Positions 1-8,734 of a stretch of 64,000 nt of DNA are shown piece by piece. The first letter of the stretch is position 1. Every line of letters starts with the position of its first letter. The stretch is from NCBI RefSeq assembly GCF_006546625.1, contig NZ_VIAR01000010.1:1-64000 (forward strand), in the 5' to 3' direction. A program made the translations under genes and the position numbers. This DNA comes from Haloflavibacter putidus. Its GTDB lineage: Bacteria; Bacteroidota; Bacteroidia; Flavobacteriales; Flavobacteriaceae. Under the pieces are notes generated by a model. The model was not told the origin of the DNA and did not search any database. It saw nothing but the letters and a program-made list of their open reading frames with translations.

Positions 1-100
1 GAGTACAATCAATGTGATCAGGAACAAATTACTAGCCAGGATTTTTGCAGTTGTAAAACGGAGAACGCCATATGTTGATACCTTGAAATATGCAGCTTAA
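1..100 (+). CDS. IS110-family transposase, C-terminal end only (cut by window edge)
   Basis: The frame starting at base 2 is open from the left edge to a TAA at 98-100 and gives about 32 residues, including VIRNKLLARIFAVVKRRTPY and ending KYAA. An 'xxRNKLxxRxFAVVxRxTPYV' ending is what I associate with the transposase_20 (C-terminal) part of IS110-type DEDD transposases of Bacteroidota. The catalytic parts lie outside the window, so activity cannot be judged. The non-coding DNA that follows may include the right end of the element. The family call rests on recognition of a short tail only. Confidence 0.55.
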   Translation, partial: STINVIRNKLLARIFAVVKRRTPYVDTLKYAA

Positions 101-566
101 AAATGTTGAAAATTTTAACTAAAAAGCTTTTTTTAACCATAGAATACGGGAGAACCAATCCCAAACTCAAGCTGGGGACTAGGCTTAACCGATTTTTGCG
201 AAAAACTTCCCTCGTTACGGCGCAAACTAAAGGTATTTGTAGGTTTTTATAAATTTATAAAGCTCATAATTTTGCTTGTGCCTATTCAATTTTAGCGACT
301 GGCGCTAGTTTGCTTAACCCTCCACTCACATCATTTTTTGTGCATTACTCTCGTTATTCTTCCTCGTTGTATGCAAGAACTTCGCTTAGGCCATAAAAAA
401 ATAAAAAACCTTAAAGAAAGGTATCATACTATAAATCTCTCAAACCCTTGGCTATTTATTGGCGTGTCATTCGTTTTGATTATTTTAATCGGACACTAGT
501 AACTTAAATACAAAAATTAACTATTTAATTCTTTAAATAGTTGCTCTCCTTTACGGAAAGAAAAGC
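101..566. other. Non-coding, repeat-rich stretch downstream of the transposase
   Basis: No convincing gene is seen. The stretch holds an imperfect hairpin at about 155-178 whose sequence (gaaccaatcccaaactc then gctggggac) resembles the perfect hairpin at 33141-33158. It has an inverted pair gcaaacta (about 223-230) / tagtttgc (about 306-313), an ataaatttataaa segment near 248 that recurs near 26945, and one copy of the decamer CTTTACGGAA at 549-558. It looks like a graveyard of small mobile repeats and may include the insertion-sequence end, but no clean element boundary is visible. Confidence 0.4.
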
Positions 567-1340
567 TTACTTTTTAAACTGAAAAGAATGTTTTAAACCT
601 CTAAATGCATCTAGGTCTGCTTCTAACGACCCTACTGCTAAATCTGCTCTTATTTTTAAAGGAATTTTATTAGCATCATCGCTAACCCAAAAAGTCAAAC
701 TTTCTTCTTCTTCAAAAATACGACCTGCTTGCACATAAGGTCTGAATTTTAAAGCTTTTATTTTCCCAAATTTGGTTTTAATGGTTTCCCTACCCAAGAA
801 TACCGTTTTAAATTTATAGTTTTCATCATCAAAAAACATATCTACCACCACGGCATCGTTTTTCTCAATTGTTTTTTCATCTATTTCATTCCGTAAAAAG
901 TAAAAAACAGAAATCATGTCTTGCACCTTAGGTTTGGTATCAAATCTATTACGGGTATTGCGTTTTTTATCGTGTACCAACGCCCTGTTGTTAACTTGAT
1001 CAAAATTAATTATACGGTCTTTGGTATGGCCGCCTTCGTTAATATCGCGTATAAAACGCAGAGGCAATTGGTTATCTTGGCGCACATAACTCTCGTACCT
1101 ATCGTCTACTTTAAAAAACAAATCTAATAAACCGGTAGATTTACCCCTGCCTTTAATATGATACACCGGCATATCAAACAAGGTTTCTTCATGCACTGCT
1201 AAAGTTGCATAACTGGCATTAAACCAGCCGTAATGTATTCTAAATTTAAACCACTCTCCAGGTTGGTAAGCAGAACTTTGTGCAGAAATAGACCCAACGG
1301 AAAATAAAACGCTAAAAAACGCAAACAACAACTTCTTCAT
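567..1340 (-). CDS. Secreted/periplasmic DUF3108-family protein
   Basis: 257 residues beginning with a clear Sec signal peptide (MKKLLFAFFSVLFSVGSISA, cleavage before QSS). The mature part is beta-rich (YQPGEWFKFRIHYGWFNASY, then FGKIKALKFRPYVQ and ESLTFWVSDDANKIPLKI), the pattern of DUF3108 proteins, which are predicted to sit in the periplasm or be attached to the envelope. The biochemical role is unknown. The gene stands alone between non-coding DNA and a terminator-ended leader or small RNA at 1407-1519. Reading through that terminator would transcribe it, so the upstream RNA could be its leader. The fold call is fairly secure; a function is not offered. Confidence 0.8.
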   Translation of the reverse strand: MKKLLFAFFSVLFSVGSISAQSSAYQPGEWFKFRIHYGWFNASYATLAVHEETLFDMPVYHIKGRGKSTGLLDLFFKVDDRYESYVRQDNQLPLRFIRDINEGGHTKDRIINFDQVNNRALVHDKKRNTRNRFDTKPKVQDMISVFYFLRNEIDEKTIEKNDAVVVDMFFDDENYKFKTVFLGRETIKTKFGKIKALKFRPYVQAGRIFEEEESLTFWVSDDANKIPLKIRADLAVGSLEADLDAFRGLKHSFQFKK

Positions 1341-1406
1341 GAATATGTATTTAAGTTTAGAATTTGAAATTTACAATATTTATTCCAAAATTGGTTTAAA
1401 ACACAT

Positions 1407-1436
1407 AAAACCCTATCAAATACATGATAGGGTTTT
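1407..1436 (-). terminator. Rho-independent terminator of the 1407-1519 RNA
   Basis: A perfect 12-bp stem, aaaaccctatca (1407-1418) paired with tgatagggtttt (1425-1436), encloses a 6-base loop. On the minus strand the stem ends in a T-rich run. It lies 66 bases before the DUF3108 start codon, so it either ends a small RNA or attenuates that gene. The A/T-flanked stem could also stop plus-strand transcription. Confidence 0.7.
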
Positions 1437-1519
1437 ACGCTTATTAACCAACTAAAACTTAAATTTATGAAAAAAATTACTTTTTCAAATGCACTCAAGG
1501 AAACCACCCCCTGAATGCG
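1407..1519 (-). ncRNA. Candidate small RNA or attenuating leader upstream of the DUF3108 gene
   Basis: A good Bacteroidota promoter on the minus strand (TATTTTTG at 1524-1531) is followed about 110 bases later by a strong terminator. Near its predicted 5' end the transcript can form a hairpin in which GCATTCA (1512-1518) pairs with TGAGTGC seven for seven, with one G-U pair, extended inward by GG/CC. Between the two hairpins it is A/T-rich and lacks a gene-like reading frame. It could be a free-standing sRNA of about 113 nt or a 5' leader of the gene that starts at 1340. I do not recognise an Rfam family. Confidence 0.4.
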
Positions 1520-1523
1520 GATG

Positions 1524-1554
1524 CAAAAATACGTCAGCTTTGAAATATCTGCAA
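1524..1554 (-). promoter_or_regulatory. Promoter for the candidate RNA (TTG-N20-TATTTTTG)
   Basis: On the minus strand the -33 TTG (complement of 1552-1554) is 20 bases from an exact TAnnTTTG -7 box (TATTTTTG, complement of 1524-1531). This matches the primary sigma factor consensus of Bacteroidota. The predicted start of transcription is about base 1518. Confidence 0.55.
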
Positions 1555-1639
1555 TGAAAAAGTAATATTTAACCTTTTTATTAACATATTTTCATTAAAT
1601 TTAAGATTATCTGTTTATTTGTTAATTTATTCGTAATAC

Positions 1640-2800
1640 TTACAAGGTTCCTCGCAATCCTTGCTCGCGTTCTATAGACTCAAACAAGGCTTTAAAGTTA
1701 CCGGCACCAAAGCCTTTTGCGCCCATTCGTTGAATTATTTCAAAAAATAAAGTCGGTCGGTCTTGTAAAGGTTTGGTGAAAATCTGTAACAAATAACCTT
1801 CTTCATCGGCATCTACCATGATACCCAAACTTTTTAGCTTATCTAAATCTTCTCGTAATTCGTGGCTGTGCTCTTCTAAACGTCCGGGAACGGCATGGTA
1901 ATATTCGTCTGGCGGAACCGATAAAAACTCCACTCCTCTTTTACGCAATTCTGATACGGTGGTAATAATATCGTCTGTAGAAACCGCTACGTGCTGTACG
2001 CCGGCGCCTTCGTAAAAATCTAAATATTCTTCAATTTGCGATTTTTTCTTGCCTTCGGCAGGTTCGTTAATCGGGAATTTAATTCTTCCGTTCCCGTTAC
2101 TCATTACTTTACTCATTAAAGCCGAGTATTCGGTATGGATTTGCTTATCGTCAAAAGATAAAAAGTTAACAAAACCCATCACGTCTTCATACCATTTTAC
2201 CCAGGTGTTCATCTCGTTCCAACCTACGTTTCCTACCATATGGTCTATAAATTTAAGACCGGTTGCCTCCGGGCGGTAGGCAGATTCCCAAGCTACATAG
2301 CCAGGTAAAAATGTGCCATCAAAATTTTTGCGTTCTATAAACATATGTACGGTTTCGCCATAGGTGTAAATACCGGCTTTTACCACTTCGCCACTAGCGT
2401 CTTTATCTGTAGTTGGCTCCATATACGATTTTGCACCTCTTTTGGTGGTTTCTTCCCAAGCTGCTTTGGCATCTTCTACCCAAAGGGCAATTACTTTTAC
2501 GCCATCACCATGTTTTACAATATGTTCGTTGATATGGTTTTTAGAAGTTAAAGGCGAGGTAAGCACCAATCTAATTTTATCTTGTTGCAATACATACGAA
2601 ACCTCGTCTTTACTTCCGGTTTCCAAACCTTTATAGGCTAAAGACTGAAAACCAAAAGCGGTTTTATAAAAATGCGCTGCTTGTTTAGCATTTCCTACAT
2701 ACAGTTCGATATAATCGGTACCTAATAAAGGAAGGAAATCTTGCGCTCCTTCAAATATCTTTTCGGTACCATAGTTTACCGATTCTATTTTCTTGCTCAT
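1640..2800 (-). CDS. hppD: 4-hydroxyphenylpyruvate dioxygenase
   Basis: 386 residues, the usual length. The enzyme is an Fe(II) oxygenase that turns 4-hydroxyphenylpyruvate into homogentisate, the second step of tyrosine degradation (EC 1.13.11.27). Two vicinal-oxygen-chelate halves are visible. The C-terminal half carries the iron ligands: His187 in FIDHMVGNV, His270 in GVQHVAVSTDDI and Glu354 in LFFEIIQR. The C-terminal signature GFGAGNFKALFESIEREQ is intact. It lies 81 bases downstream of hmgA on the same strand, so the two genes probably share a transcript even though hppD acts first in the pathway. One copy of the CTTTACGGAA decamer sits in the gap between them. Confidence 0.96.
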   Translation of the reverse strand: MSKKIESVNYGTEKIFEGAQDFLPLLGTDYIELYVGNAKQAAHFYKTAFGFQSLAYKGLETGSKDEVSYVLQQDKIRLVLTSPLTSKNHINEHIVKHGDGVKVIALWVEDAKAAWEETTKRGAKSYMEPTTDKDASGEVVKAGIYTYGETVHMFIERKNFDGTFLPGYVAWESAYRPEATGLKFIDHMVGNVGWNEMNTWVKWYEDVMGFVNFLSFDDKQIHTEYSALMSKVMSNGNGRIKFPINEPAEGKKKSQIEEYLDFYEGAGVQHVAVSTDDIITTVSELRKRGVEFLSVPPDEYYHAVPGRLEEHSHELREDLDKLKSLGIMVDADEEGYLLQIFTKPLQDRPTLFFEIIQRMGAKGFGAGNFKALFESIEREQGLRGTL

Positions 2801-2881
2801 TCTGTTATAATTTAAGTTTTAATTTATTCTTTTTTCTTTACGGAAGTTAAACAACCGTTTCTGCTACATTGAAATTGTCTT

Positions 2882-4042
2882 TTATTCTTCTAACCAGGAT
2901 TTGTAATAGCTGTCATCTGCTATTTTCATTCCATCTTCGGTAACCTGCAAGGGTTTAAACGTATCTACCATTACTGCCAACTCTTCTGTTTTGGTTTGAC
3001 CAATACTTCTTTCTACAGCGCCCGGATGCGGCCCGTGCGGAATACCTGCCGGATGTAACGAAATATGGCCAGCTTCAATATCGTTCCTGCTCATAAAATC
3101 GCCATCTACATAATATAAAACCTCATCGCTATCTATATTGCTGTGGTTGTAGGGCGCCGGAATACTCTCTGGATGATAATCGTATAAACGCGGACAAAAA
3201 CTACATACCACAAAAGCATCTGTTTCAAAAGTTTGATGCACTGGCGGCGGTTGATGAATTCTGCCGGTTATGGGTTCAAAATCATGAATGGAAAACGCAT
3301 ACGGATAGTTATACCCGTCGTAACCCACAACATCAAAAGGATGCGTGGCGTAAACCATATCAAAAATTTTGTTTTGTTTTTTTACTTTCATCAAAAACTC
3401 GCCTTTTTCGTCGTTGCTTTCCAACTCGTGCGGCTGGCGCAAATCTCTTTCGCAAAATGGCGAATGTTCTAACAATTGCCCAAAATGATTTCGGTAGCGT
3501 TTTGGGGTGTAAATTGGTCGGGTAGACTCTACAATAAAAAGCCGGTTGTCTTCGTCGTCAAAATCTAATTTATAGATTACCCCTCGTGGAATAAGCAGAT
3601 AATCGCCGTATTTAAAATCTATATTACCCAAATGGGTCCGTAGTTTTCCGCTGCCTTTATGTACAAAAATCAGCTCGTCTTCGTCTGAATTTTTGTAGAA
3701 ATAATCGTTGGTAGATTGTTGCGGCGCGGCCAAAATAATACTTACATCTGCGTTGGTAAGCACGGTTTTACGGCTCTCTAAATAATCTGGCGCCGGCACT
3801 ACTTGAAAGCCTTTTAGGCGGTAAGAATGCAGGTTATTTTCTACAGCTATTTTTGGACTTACATCATAGCTGCCTTTTATTTCTTTTACTTGGGTTGGCC
3901 GGTGAATGTGGTACAGGTTAGATGACATACCGTCAAAACCAATGGTACCAAATAATTGTTCGTGATACAGACCGCCATCTGGTTTTTTAAAAACCGTATG
4001 GCGCTTATGCGGGATTTTTCCTAATTTATGGTAAAAGGGCAT
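2882..4042 (-). CDS. hmgA: Homogentisate 1,2-dioxygenase
   Basis: 386 residues. It opens the ring of homogentisate to maleylacetoacetate (EC 1.13.11.5), the step after HppD. It has the bicupin layout of the family, with the metal region PYNHSNIDSDEVLYYVDGDF (His300, Glu307) and IPHGPHPG (His336), plus the conserved early segment HIHRPTQ. No maleylacetoacetate isomerase or fumarylacetoacetase gene is next to it, so the rest of the pathway must be encoded elsewhere. The start is the only ATG that keeps the conserved N-terminal PFYHKLGKIPHKRHTVF. It is the promoter-proximal gene of the hmgA-hppD pair. Confidence 0.95.
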   Translation of the reverse strand: MPFYHKLGKIPHKRHTVFKKPDGGLYHEQLFGTIGFDGMSSNLYHIHRPTQVKEIKGSYDVSPKIAVENNLHSYRLKGFQVVPAPDYLESRKTVLTNADVSIILAAPQQSTNDYFYKNSDEDELIFVHKGSGKLRTHLGNIDFKYGDYLLIPRGVIYKLDFDDEDNRLFIVESTRPIYTPKRYRNHFGQLLEHSPFCERDLRQPHELESNDEKGEFLMKVKKQNKIFDMVYATHPFDVVGYDGYNYPYAFSIHDFEPITGRIHQPPPVHQTFETDAFVVCSFCPRLYDYHPESIPAPYNHSNIDSDEVLYYVDGDFMSRNDIEAGHISLHPAGIPHGPHPGAVERSIGQTKTEELAVMVDTFKPLQVTEDGMKIADDSYYKSWLEE

Positions 4043-4187
4043 TTTTTAACGTGTTTTAAAATTTCGCCAAAAAATAAGCATTATTAAGGGTAATTAAAAA
4101 CAAAATCTCAAAATTCATACGATTAATACATTTTGTGTTTTTTCCGTAAAGGAAATAAAAAAGAGAATTATAAGTAGTTTTTATATT

Positions 4188-6422
4188 CTAAAACCAAAAT
4201 CCAAGACTTAAAAACCACTCGCTTTCTGCCCTTTCCGGGGAATAGGAGTATTTGGCTTCCAGCGGACCTAAAAAAGTTTCTAGGCCGTAACCTATTGCAA
4301 AACCGGTATAATCTGGCGTAGAAATCCACTCGGTTGTTCTAAAAATATCGTCTTCTGCATTAGCAATATTGTAGCTGGCAATAAGGTGATTTTTTTTAAA
4401 GATTTCGTAATCTAACTCCAGCGATGCTTTTATATAACTGTCTCCCGAAATGCTTAAAAAATCGTAACCATAAAAAGGTTTTATATTGTTTACGTAATTA
4501 TTTCCGTAGCCACCAAGGTAAAAGTTGAGCACATTGCTTTGGTCGCTTCCTATTTTAAAACCGGTTTCTGTACTTAACCTTACGGCGAAATTCTTAAAAA
4601 TAGTTTTTGCCACTCCCAAGCTGCCGCGCGCCAGAGAAAATTCAGAAAAATTAATACTGGTATTGGCTTCTACCAGATACAGGTGGAAATCTCCCATAAA
4701 ATGCGCACCTTCTGTAGGGAAATAAGCGTGGTTATAGGTATCGTACTCCAAATAGCCATAAGGTGCAAACAAACTGCTTTCTTCTAAAATAGTAAAACTG
4801 GGGTTTTGGCTGTCTTCCGTTAAAAAAGTTTTGGTTTTCACCCGCATGTATTTATGCTCCAGTCCCATGCCAAATTTAAACACTCTGTTTAAAAAAGTTT
4901 CTATATAAAAACGGTTACTAAGGTCTAAATAGTCTATGTTTAACTCATTAATATCTAAAATGGAAAAAGAAGAATTACCGTCTAAAAAATCGACGCCCAC
5001 TTCTCTATCAAACTGATTTAGTGTAGAGTTTAGGCCAATGCTCCAATAATTACCTTTATCTATATAGTAATTAAAATTATACCTAAAATTATCTCCCACT
5101 ATTATGTCTAAAGAAGTAACATCGTTAGTTAAAAATAGACTTTTGTGGGTAAGGTTAACCAATGCAGCACTTTCATACAATTCGTCATAATGTAAGGCAA
5201 AGCGTAAATTGGTGTTGTTTTGGTTTTCACGAACAATTAAATTAAGGTTTTTAGACGCTTGCTTGGTGTCTTTCAATTGGTACTCTACCCGCTGAAAGTT
5301 TCCGGTGGCCGAAAGTCGGTTAATTGCTTCGTTTAACTGGCGGTAACTTATTTTTTTCTTTAACGGAAGTTTTAACTTTCCGGTTATATAATTTCTGGGA
5401 TAGGTACTGTTTCCACTAATTTTTATATGATTAATGCTAATAGAGTCTAAACGATTTAATACTGTTTCTTGAACTTTAGACTTGGCGCTCTGTCGTTTTG
5501 CAAGTTGCTTTAAAGCTATTATGTTTTTTCTGGCTGCTGTCTCGCCACTATCTATAATTGCAGCGCCTTCATCAAAAGAAAGAATAGAAAACTTTCTTAT
5601 ATCCGGATTAATATACAAATCTGTTTTTGCAATTTTATTTTCCATATCTTGTATGGTTCTAAAATTGTTTACTTGGGTAAGTATTTCTAAGGCACTTTGC
5701 AATTTTTTTCGGTTAACCAAAGTATCTTGCACATCTACCCCAACAATATAATCTACATTTTTTCCCTTTAAAATTTCTACCGGATAATTATTAGAGATAC
5801 CGCCATCTGCAACTAGCTGGTCGTTTATAAGAACCGGACTAAACAAAGAAGGAATGGCACCACTGGCAGCAACGGCTTGTGGCAATGAGCCACTATCTAA
5901 AATTACTTGTTTCCCCGTTTCTATATCTGTTCCTGTGCAAAAAAACGGAATTGGCAATTTGCTAAAATCTTCTATGTTATGCACGTGTGCGGTAAGCCTG
6001 GATAAAAGATTATACAAATTCTGACCTTTGCTTAAGCTAGATGGTAATGTAAGATTAAAATTATTAAACGGTAAGGTAATTGCGTACCTGTCTGCTTCTT
6101 CACGTTCGTAAAAGCTTTTAACTCCCCTAGGCAAATCGTCTTGAATAAGTTTACGGAAATTGGTTTTCCTAAAAATAGAGTCTAATTCTTGTGGAGAATA
6201 TCCCGAAGCATACAAAGCACCAACAATTGCGCCCATACTACTGCCACCAATATAATCTATACGCACGCCCACCTCGTCTATTACTTTTAACGCGCCAATA
6301 TGCGCCAAGCCTTTGGCACCACCACCGCTAAGCACCAAGCCTACTTTTACATCTTTTTGTACAGGATTTTGAGCAAAAACCGAAAAGCTAAAAAATATAA
6401 TTAAAAGGCTTAAAAATCTCAT
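4188..6422 (-). CDS. Patatin-like phospholipase with POTRA and outer-membrane barrel
   Basis: About 744 residues from the ATG at 6422, which gives a proper signal peptide (MRFLSLLIIFFSFSVFAQ). An in-frame ATG at 6464 would add 14 residues in front of that signal and run into uvrC, so I reject it. Order of parts: patatin lipase domain with oxyanion loop SGGGAKG (32-38), nucleophile Ser62 in GSSMG and DGG at 206-208; a single POTRA-like segment (IKISGNSTYPRNYITGKL, around 330-395); then a bacterial-surface-antigen (Omp85-type) beta-barrel to the C-terminal aromatic ending SLGFWF. This matches patatin-like autotransporter or FplA/PlpD-type lipases placed at the outer membrane. It starts one base after the uvrC stop, so co-transcription is likely. 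Confidence 0.9.
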   Translation of the reverse strand: MRFLSLLIIFFSFSVFAQNPVQKDVKVGLVLSGGGAKGLAHIGALKVIDEVGVRIDYIGGSSMGAIVGALYASGYSPQELDSIFRKTNFRKLIQDDLPRGVKSFYEREEADRYAITLPFNNFNLTLPSSLSKGQNLYNLLSRLTAHVHNIEDFSKLPIPFFCTGTDIETGKQVILDSGSLPQAVAASGAIPSLFSPVLINDQLVADGGISNNYPVEILKGKNVDYIVGVDVQDTLVNRKKLQSALEILTQVNNFRTIQDMENKIAKTDLYINPDIRKFSILSFDEGAAIIDSGETAARKNIIALKQLAKRQSAKSKVQETVLNRLDSISINHIKISGNSTYPRNYITGKLKLPLKKKISYRQLNEAINRLSATGNFQRVEYQLKDTKQASKNLNLIVRENQNNTNLRFALHYDELYESAALVNLTHKSLFLTNDVTSLDIIVGDNFRYNFNYYIDKGNYWSIGLNSTLNQFDREVGVDFLDGNSSFSILDINELNIDYLDLSNRFYIETFLNRVFKFGMGLEHKYMRVKTKTFLTEDSQNPSFTILEESSLFAPYGYLEYDTYNHAYFPTEGAHFMGDFHLYLVEANTSINFSEFSLARGSLGVAKTIFKNFAVRLSTETGFKIGSDQSNVLNFYLGGYGNNYVNNIKPFYGYDFLSISGDSYIKASLELDYEIFKKNHLIASYNIANAEDDIFRTTEWISTPDYTGFAIGYGLETFLGPLEAKYSYSPERAESEWFLSLGFWF

Positions 6423-6423
6423 A

Positions 6424-8214
6424 TTATTGATGGTAATGATTATAGACCAAGGTTGCCTTGGCATTTCCTACTACTTCAGAAAGTTCTTTTTTGGTAGCTT
6501 TACGGATACGTTTGACCGAGCGGAAATTCTTTAATAATTCTAAAGCGGTTTTTTGTCCAATGCCAGAAATATTTTCCAACTCTGTATCTATTGCGCTTTT
6601 ACTTCTTTTGTTGCGATGAAAGGTAATACCAAAACGGTGCGCTTCGTTCCGCAATTGCTGTATTATTCTAAGCGTTTCAGATTTTTTATCTAAATATAAA
6701 GGTATAGAATCGCCAGGATAAAACAATTCTTCCAGTCTTTTAGCAATACCAATTATGGCAATTTTACCGCGAAGGTCTAGTTGTTCTAAAGCACTAACGG
6801 CCGAAGAAAGTTGCCCTTTCCCGCCATCTATAATTATGAGTTGTGGCAAGGGCTCGTTTTCGTTTAACAAACGCCTGTAGCGCCTAAAAACAACTTCCTC
6901 CATAGAAGCATAATCATCCGGGCCTTCTACGGTTTTTATATTAAATTTTCGGTAATCTTTTTTGCTGGGTTTCCCGTCTTTAAAAACTACACAAGCCGCC
7001 ACCGGATTGCTACCTTGAATGTTAGAATTATCAAAGCACTCTATATGTCTGGGTTCTTCACGTAGGCGTAAATCTTCTTTCATTTGCGCCATTATTCTAT
7101 TGGCGTGGCGGTTAGGGTCTACAATTTTCATTTGTTTAAACCGCTCTTGTCTAAAATACTTCGCATTCCGTAAAGATAAATCTACAATAGCTTTTTTATC
7201 GCCCAGTTTTGGAACGGTAACTTTTACCGTTTCGCCGACATCTACTTTAAAGGGCACATAAATCTCTGTAGAATTAGATTGAAAACGCTGCCGAATCTCG
7301 GTAATGCCAAGTTCTAATAATTCCCTGTCAGATTCGTCCAACTTTTTTTTCATCTCGATAGTATGCGAACGAATTATCGCCCCGTGCGAAAGTTGTAAAA
7401 AGTTAACATAGCCATAGCCTTCGTCACTAAAAATAGAAAATACATCTACGTTATTTATCTTAGGGTTTACAACGGTAGATTTGGCTTGGTATTTTTCTAG
7501 AGTTTCTATTTTATCTTTTATACGCTGCGCATCTTCAAACTCCATCTTCTCGGCATGCCCTTGCATTTGCTGTCTAAAACGGTCTAAAGAATCTTTAAAA
7601 TTACCTTTTACAATTTGACGTATTTGCTCTATGTTGTTATGGTAATCTTGTTCTTCTTGATGGCCTTCGCACGGGCCTTTGCAATTGCCAAGATGATATT
7701 CTAAACAAACCTTGTATTTGCCACTTCTAATTTTTTCTTCCGATAAATCGTAATTACACGTACGCAATTTATACAAATCCCTAATAAGCTCTAACAGCGC
7801 ATTTACGGTTTTTCCGCTGGTAAAGGGCCCAAAATATTCGCTACCGTCTTTTATTAATCTTCGGGTAGAGAAAACCCGGGGAAAGCGTTCGTTTTTAATG
7901 CAAATCCACGGATAGGTTTTATCGTCTTTTAGCATTACGTTAAACCGTGGCTGGTATTTTTTTATCAGATTGTTTTCCAGCAAAAGCGCATCGGTTTCAG
8001 AGTTGACAACGATATGCTTTATCTCTACAATCTTTTTTACCATTACCGCAATACGGTGACTGTCGTGCTTTTTATTGAAATAAGAACTAACTCTTTTTTT
8101 AAGGTTTTTGGCTTTTCCTACGTAAAGTATTTTTCCGTTTTTATCAAAATATTGGTACACTCCAGGGCTAGAGGGCAGGGTTTTTATCTGTATTTCTAAA
8201 GGCGGTTTTTTCAT
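6424..8214 (-). CDS. uvrC: UvrABC excinuclease subunit C
   Basis: About 596 residues from ATG 8214; an upstream ATG at 8244 would add ten unconserved residues. UvrC makes both incisions during nucleotide excision repair. The N-terminal GIY-YIG nuclease is present (GVYQYFDKNGKILYVGKAKN), followed by the UVR motif (MEFEDAQRIKDKIETLEKY), the RNase-H-like C-terminal nuclease (HIECFDNSNIQGSNPVAACV) and a terminal helix-hairpin-helix (ISGIGQKTALELLKNF). The -7 box TATCTTTG ends only five bases before this ATG, which favours this start and suggests a leaderless message. A CTTTACGGAA decamer lies inside the gene (sense strand, encoding part of SLRN). Confidence 0.96.
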   Translation of the reverse strand: MKKPPLEIQIKTLPSSPGVYQYFDKNGKILYVGKAKNLKKRVSSYFNKKHDSHRIAVMVKKIVEIKHIVVNSETDALLLENNLIKKYQPRFNVMLKDDKTYPWICIKNERFPRVFSTRRLIKDGSEYFGPFTSGKTVNALLELIRDLYKLRTCNYDLSEEKIRSGKYKVCLEYHLGNCKGPCEGHQEEQDYHNNIEQIRQIVKGNFKDSLDRFRQQMQGHAEKMEFEDAQRIKDKIETLEKYQAKSTVVNPKINNVDVFSIFSDEGYGYVNFLQLSHGAIIRSHTIEMKKKLDESDRELLELGITEIRQRFQSNSTEIYVPFKVDVGETVKVTVPKLGDKKAIVDLSLRNAKYFRQERFKQMKIVDPNRHANRIMAQMKEDLRLREEPRHIECFDNSNIQGSNPVAACVVFKDGKPSKKDYRKFNIKTVEGPDDYASMEEVVFRRYRRLLNENEPLPQLIIIDGGKGQLSSAVSALEQLDLRGKIAIIGIAKRLEELFYPGDSIPLYLDKKSETLRIIQQLRNEAHRFGITFHRNKRSKSAIDTELENISGIGQKTALELLKNFRSVKRIRKATKKELSEVVGNAKATLVYNHYHQ

Positions 8215-8219
8215 TGCTT

Positions 8220-8227
8220 CAAAGATA
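8220..8227 (-). promoter_or_regulatory. -7 box of uvrC (TATCTTTG), leaderless arrangement
   Basis: An exact TAnnTTTG on the minus strand ends five bases before the uvrC ATG at 8214. The predicted transcript would start at or next to the start codon. A TTTG further upstream is only about 14 bases away, short for a -33 element. Confidence 0.5.
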
Positions 8228-8307
8228 AAGCTATTTAAAAGCAAAAAAAATGCTTTTAATTAATTAGGCTTTTTGTCTATATTTTTTACGAATTAGTATA
8301 TTGCACT

Positions 8308-8730
8308 ATGAATAAAAAAATAATAGGAAGGGTAGATAAAGCAAACTTCCCAGAACTTGGGCTTAAAGATATTGCGGTAAAAATAGATACCGGCGCATAT
8401 ACCTCTTCAATACACTGTAAAGATATACGTGAAGAAAACGGCGTGCTACACTGTAAGTTTTTAGATCGAGACCACCCAGGTTACAATAAAAAAATTTTAA
8501 CTTTTTATGACTACAGCACTATTAAGGTAAGAAGTAGTAACGGGCTTGCACAAAAACGTTACGAAATAAAATCTAAAATCCAGTTATTTGGCAAAACTTA
8601 TAAAATATCTTTATCTTTAAGTGACCGTCAAGAAATGCGGTTTCCTGTTTTGCTAGGCAGAAAATTTTTAAATAAAAAATTCGTGGTAGATCCACAACAA
8701 AAAGACGTTTCTTTTAACTTGCAACAATAA
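8308..8730 (+). CDS. RimB-like retropepsin-type protease (PF05618 family)
   Basis: 140 residues, cytoplasmic, with no signal peptide. The family (called ATP-dependent zinc protease in many databases) has a single-domain aspartic-protease fold. The catalytic motif is visible as [12 protein letters not shown] (Asp27-Thr-Gly) and the second fold signature as PVLLGRKFL. In Pseudomonas a member named RimB is encoded next to RimK and counteracts or trims its glutamate tails. Here it is followed after 4 bases by a RimK-like gene, which supports the same partnership. The substrate is unknown. The name RimB is by family and context only. Confidence 0.85.
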   Translation: MNKKIIGRVDKANFPELGLKDIAVKIDTGAYTSSIHCKDIREENGVLHCKFLDRDHPGYNKKILTFYDYSTIKVRSSNGLAQKRYEIKSKIQLFGKTYKISLSLSDRQEMRFPVLLGRKFLNKKFVVDPQQKDVSFNLQQ

Positions 8731-8734
8731 ACTT

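Noticed and set aside
1338-1511. Minus-strand frame of about 57 codons from GTG whose stop overlaps the DUF3108 start (ATGA).
   Set aside because: Its composition (Phe, Ile and Leu runs) follows AT content and it spans a perfect terminator hairpin; a coupled leader peptide is possible but unsupported.
1467-1514. Fifteen-codon plus-strand frame (MKKITFSNALKETTP) with a good-looking start region.
   Set aside because: No plus-strand promoter fits it, it would run into the antisense of hppD, and it overlaps the better supported minus-strand RNA.
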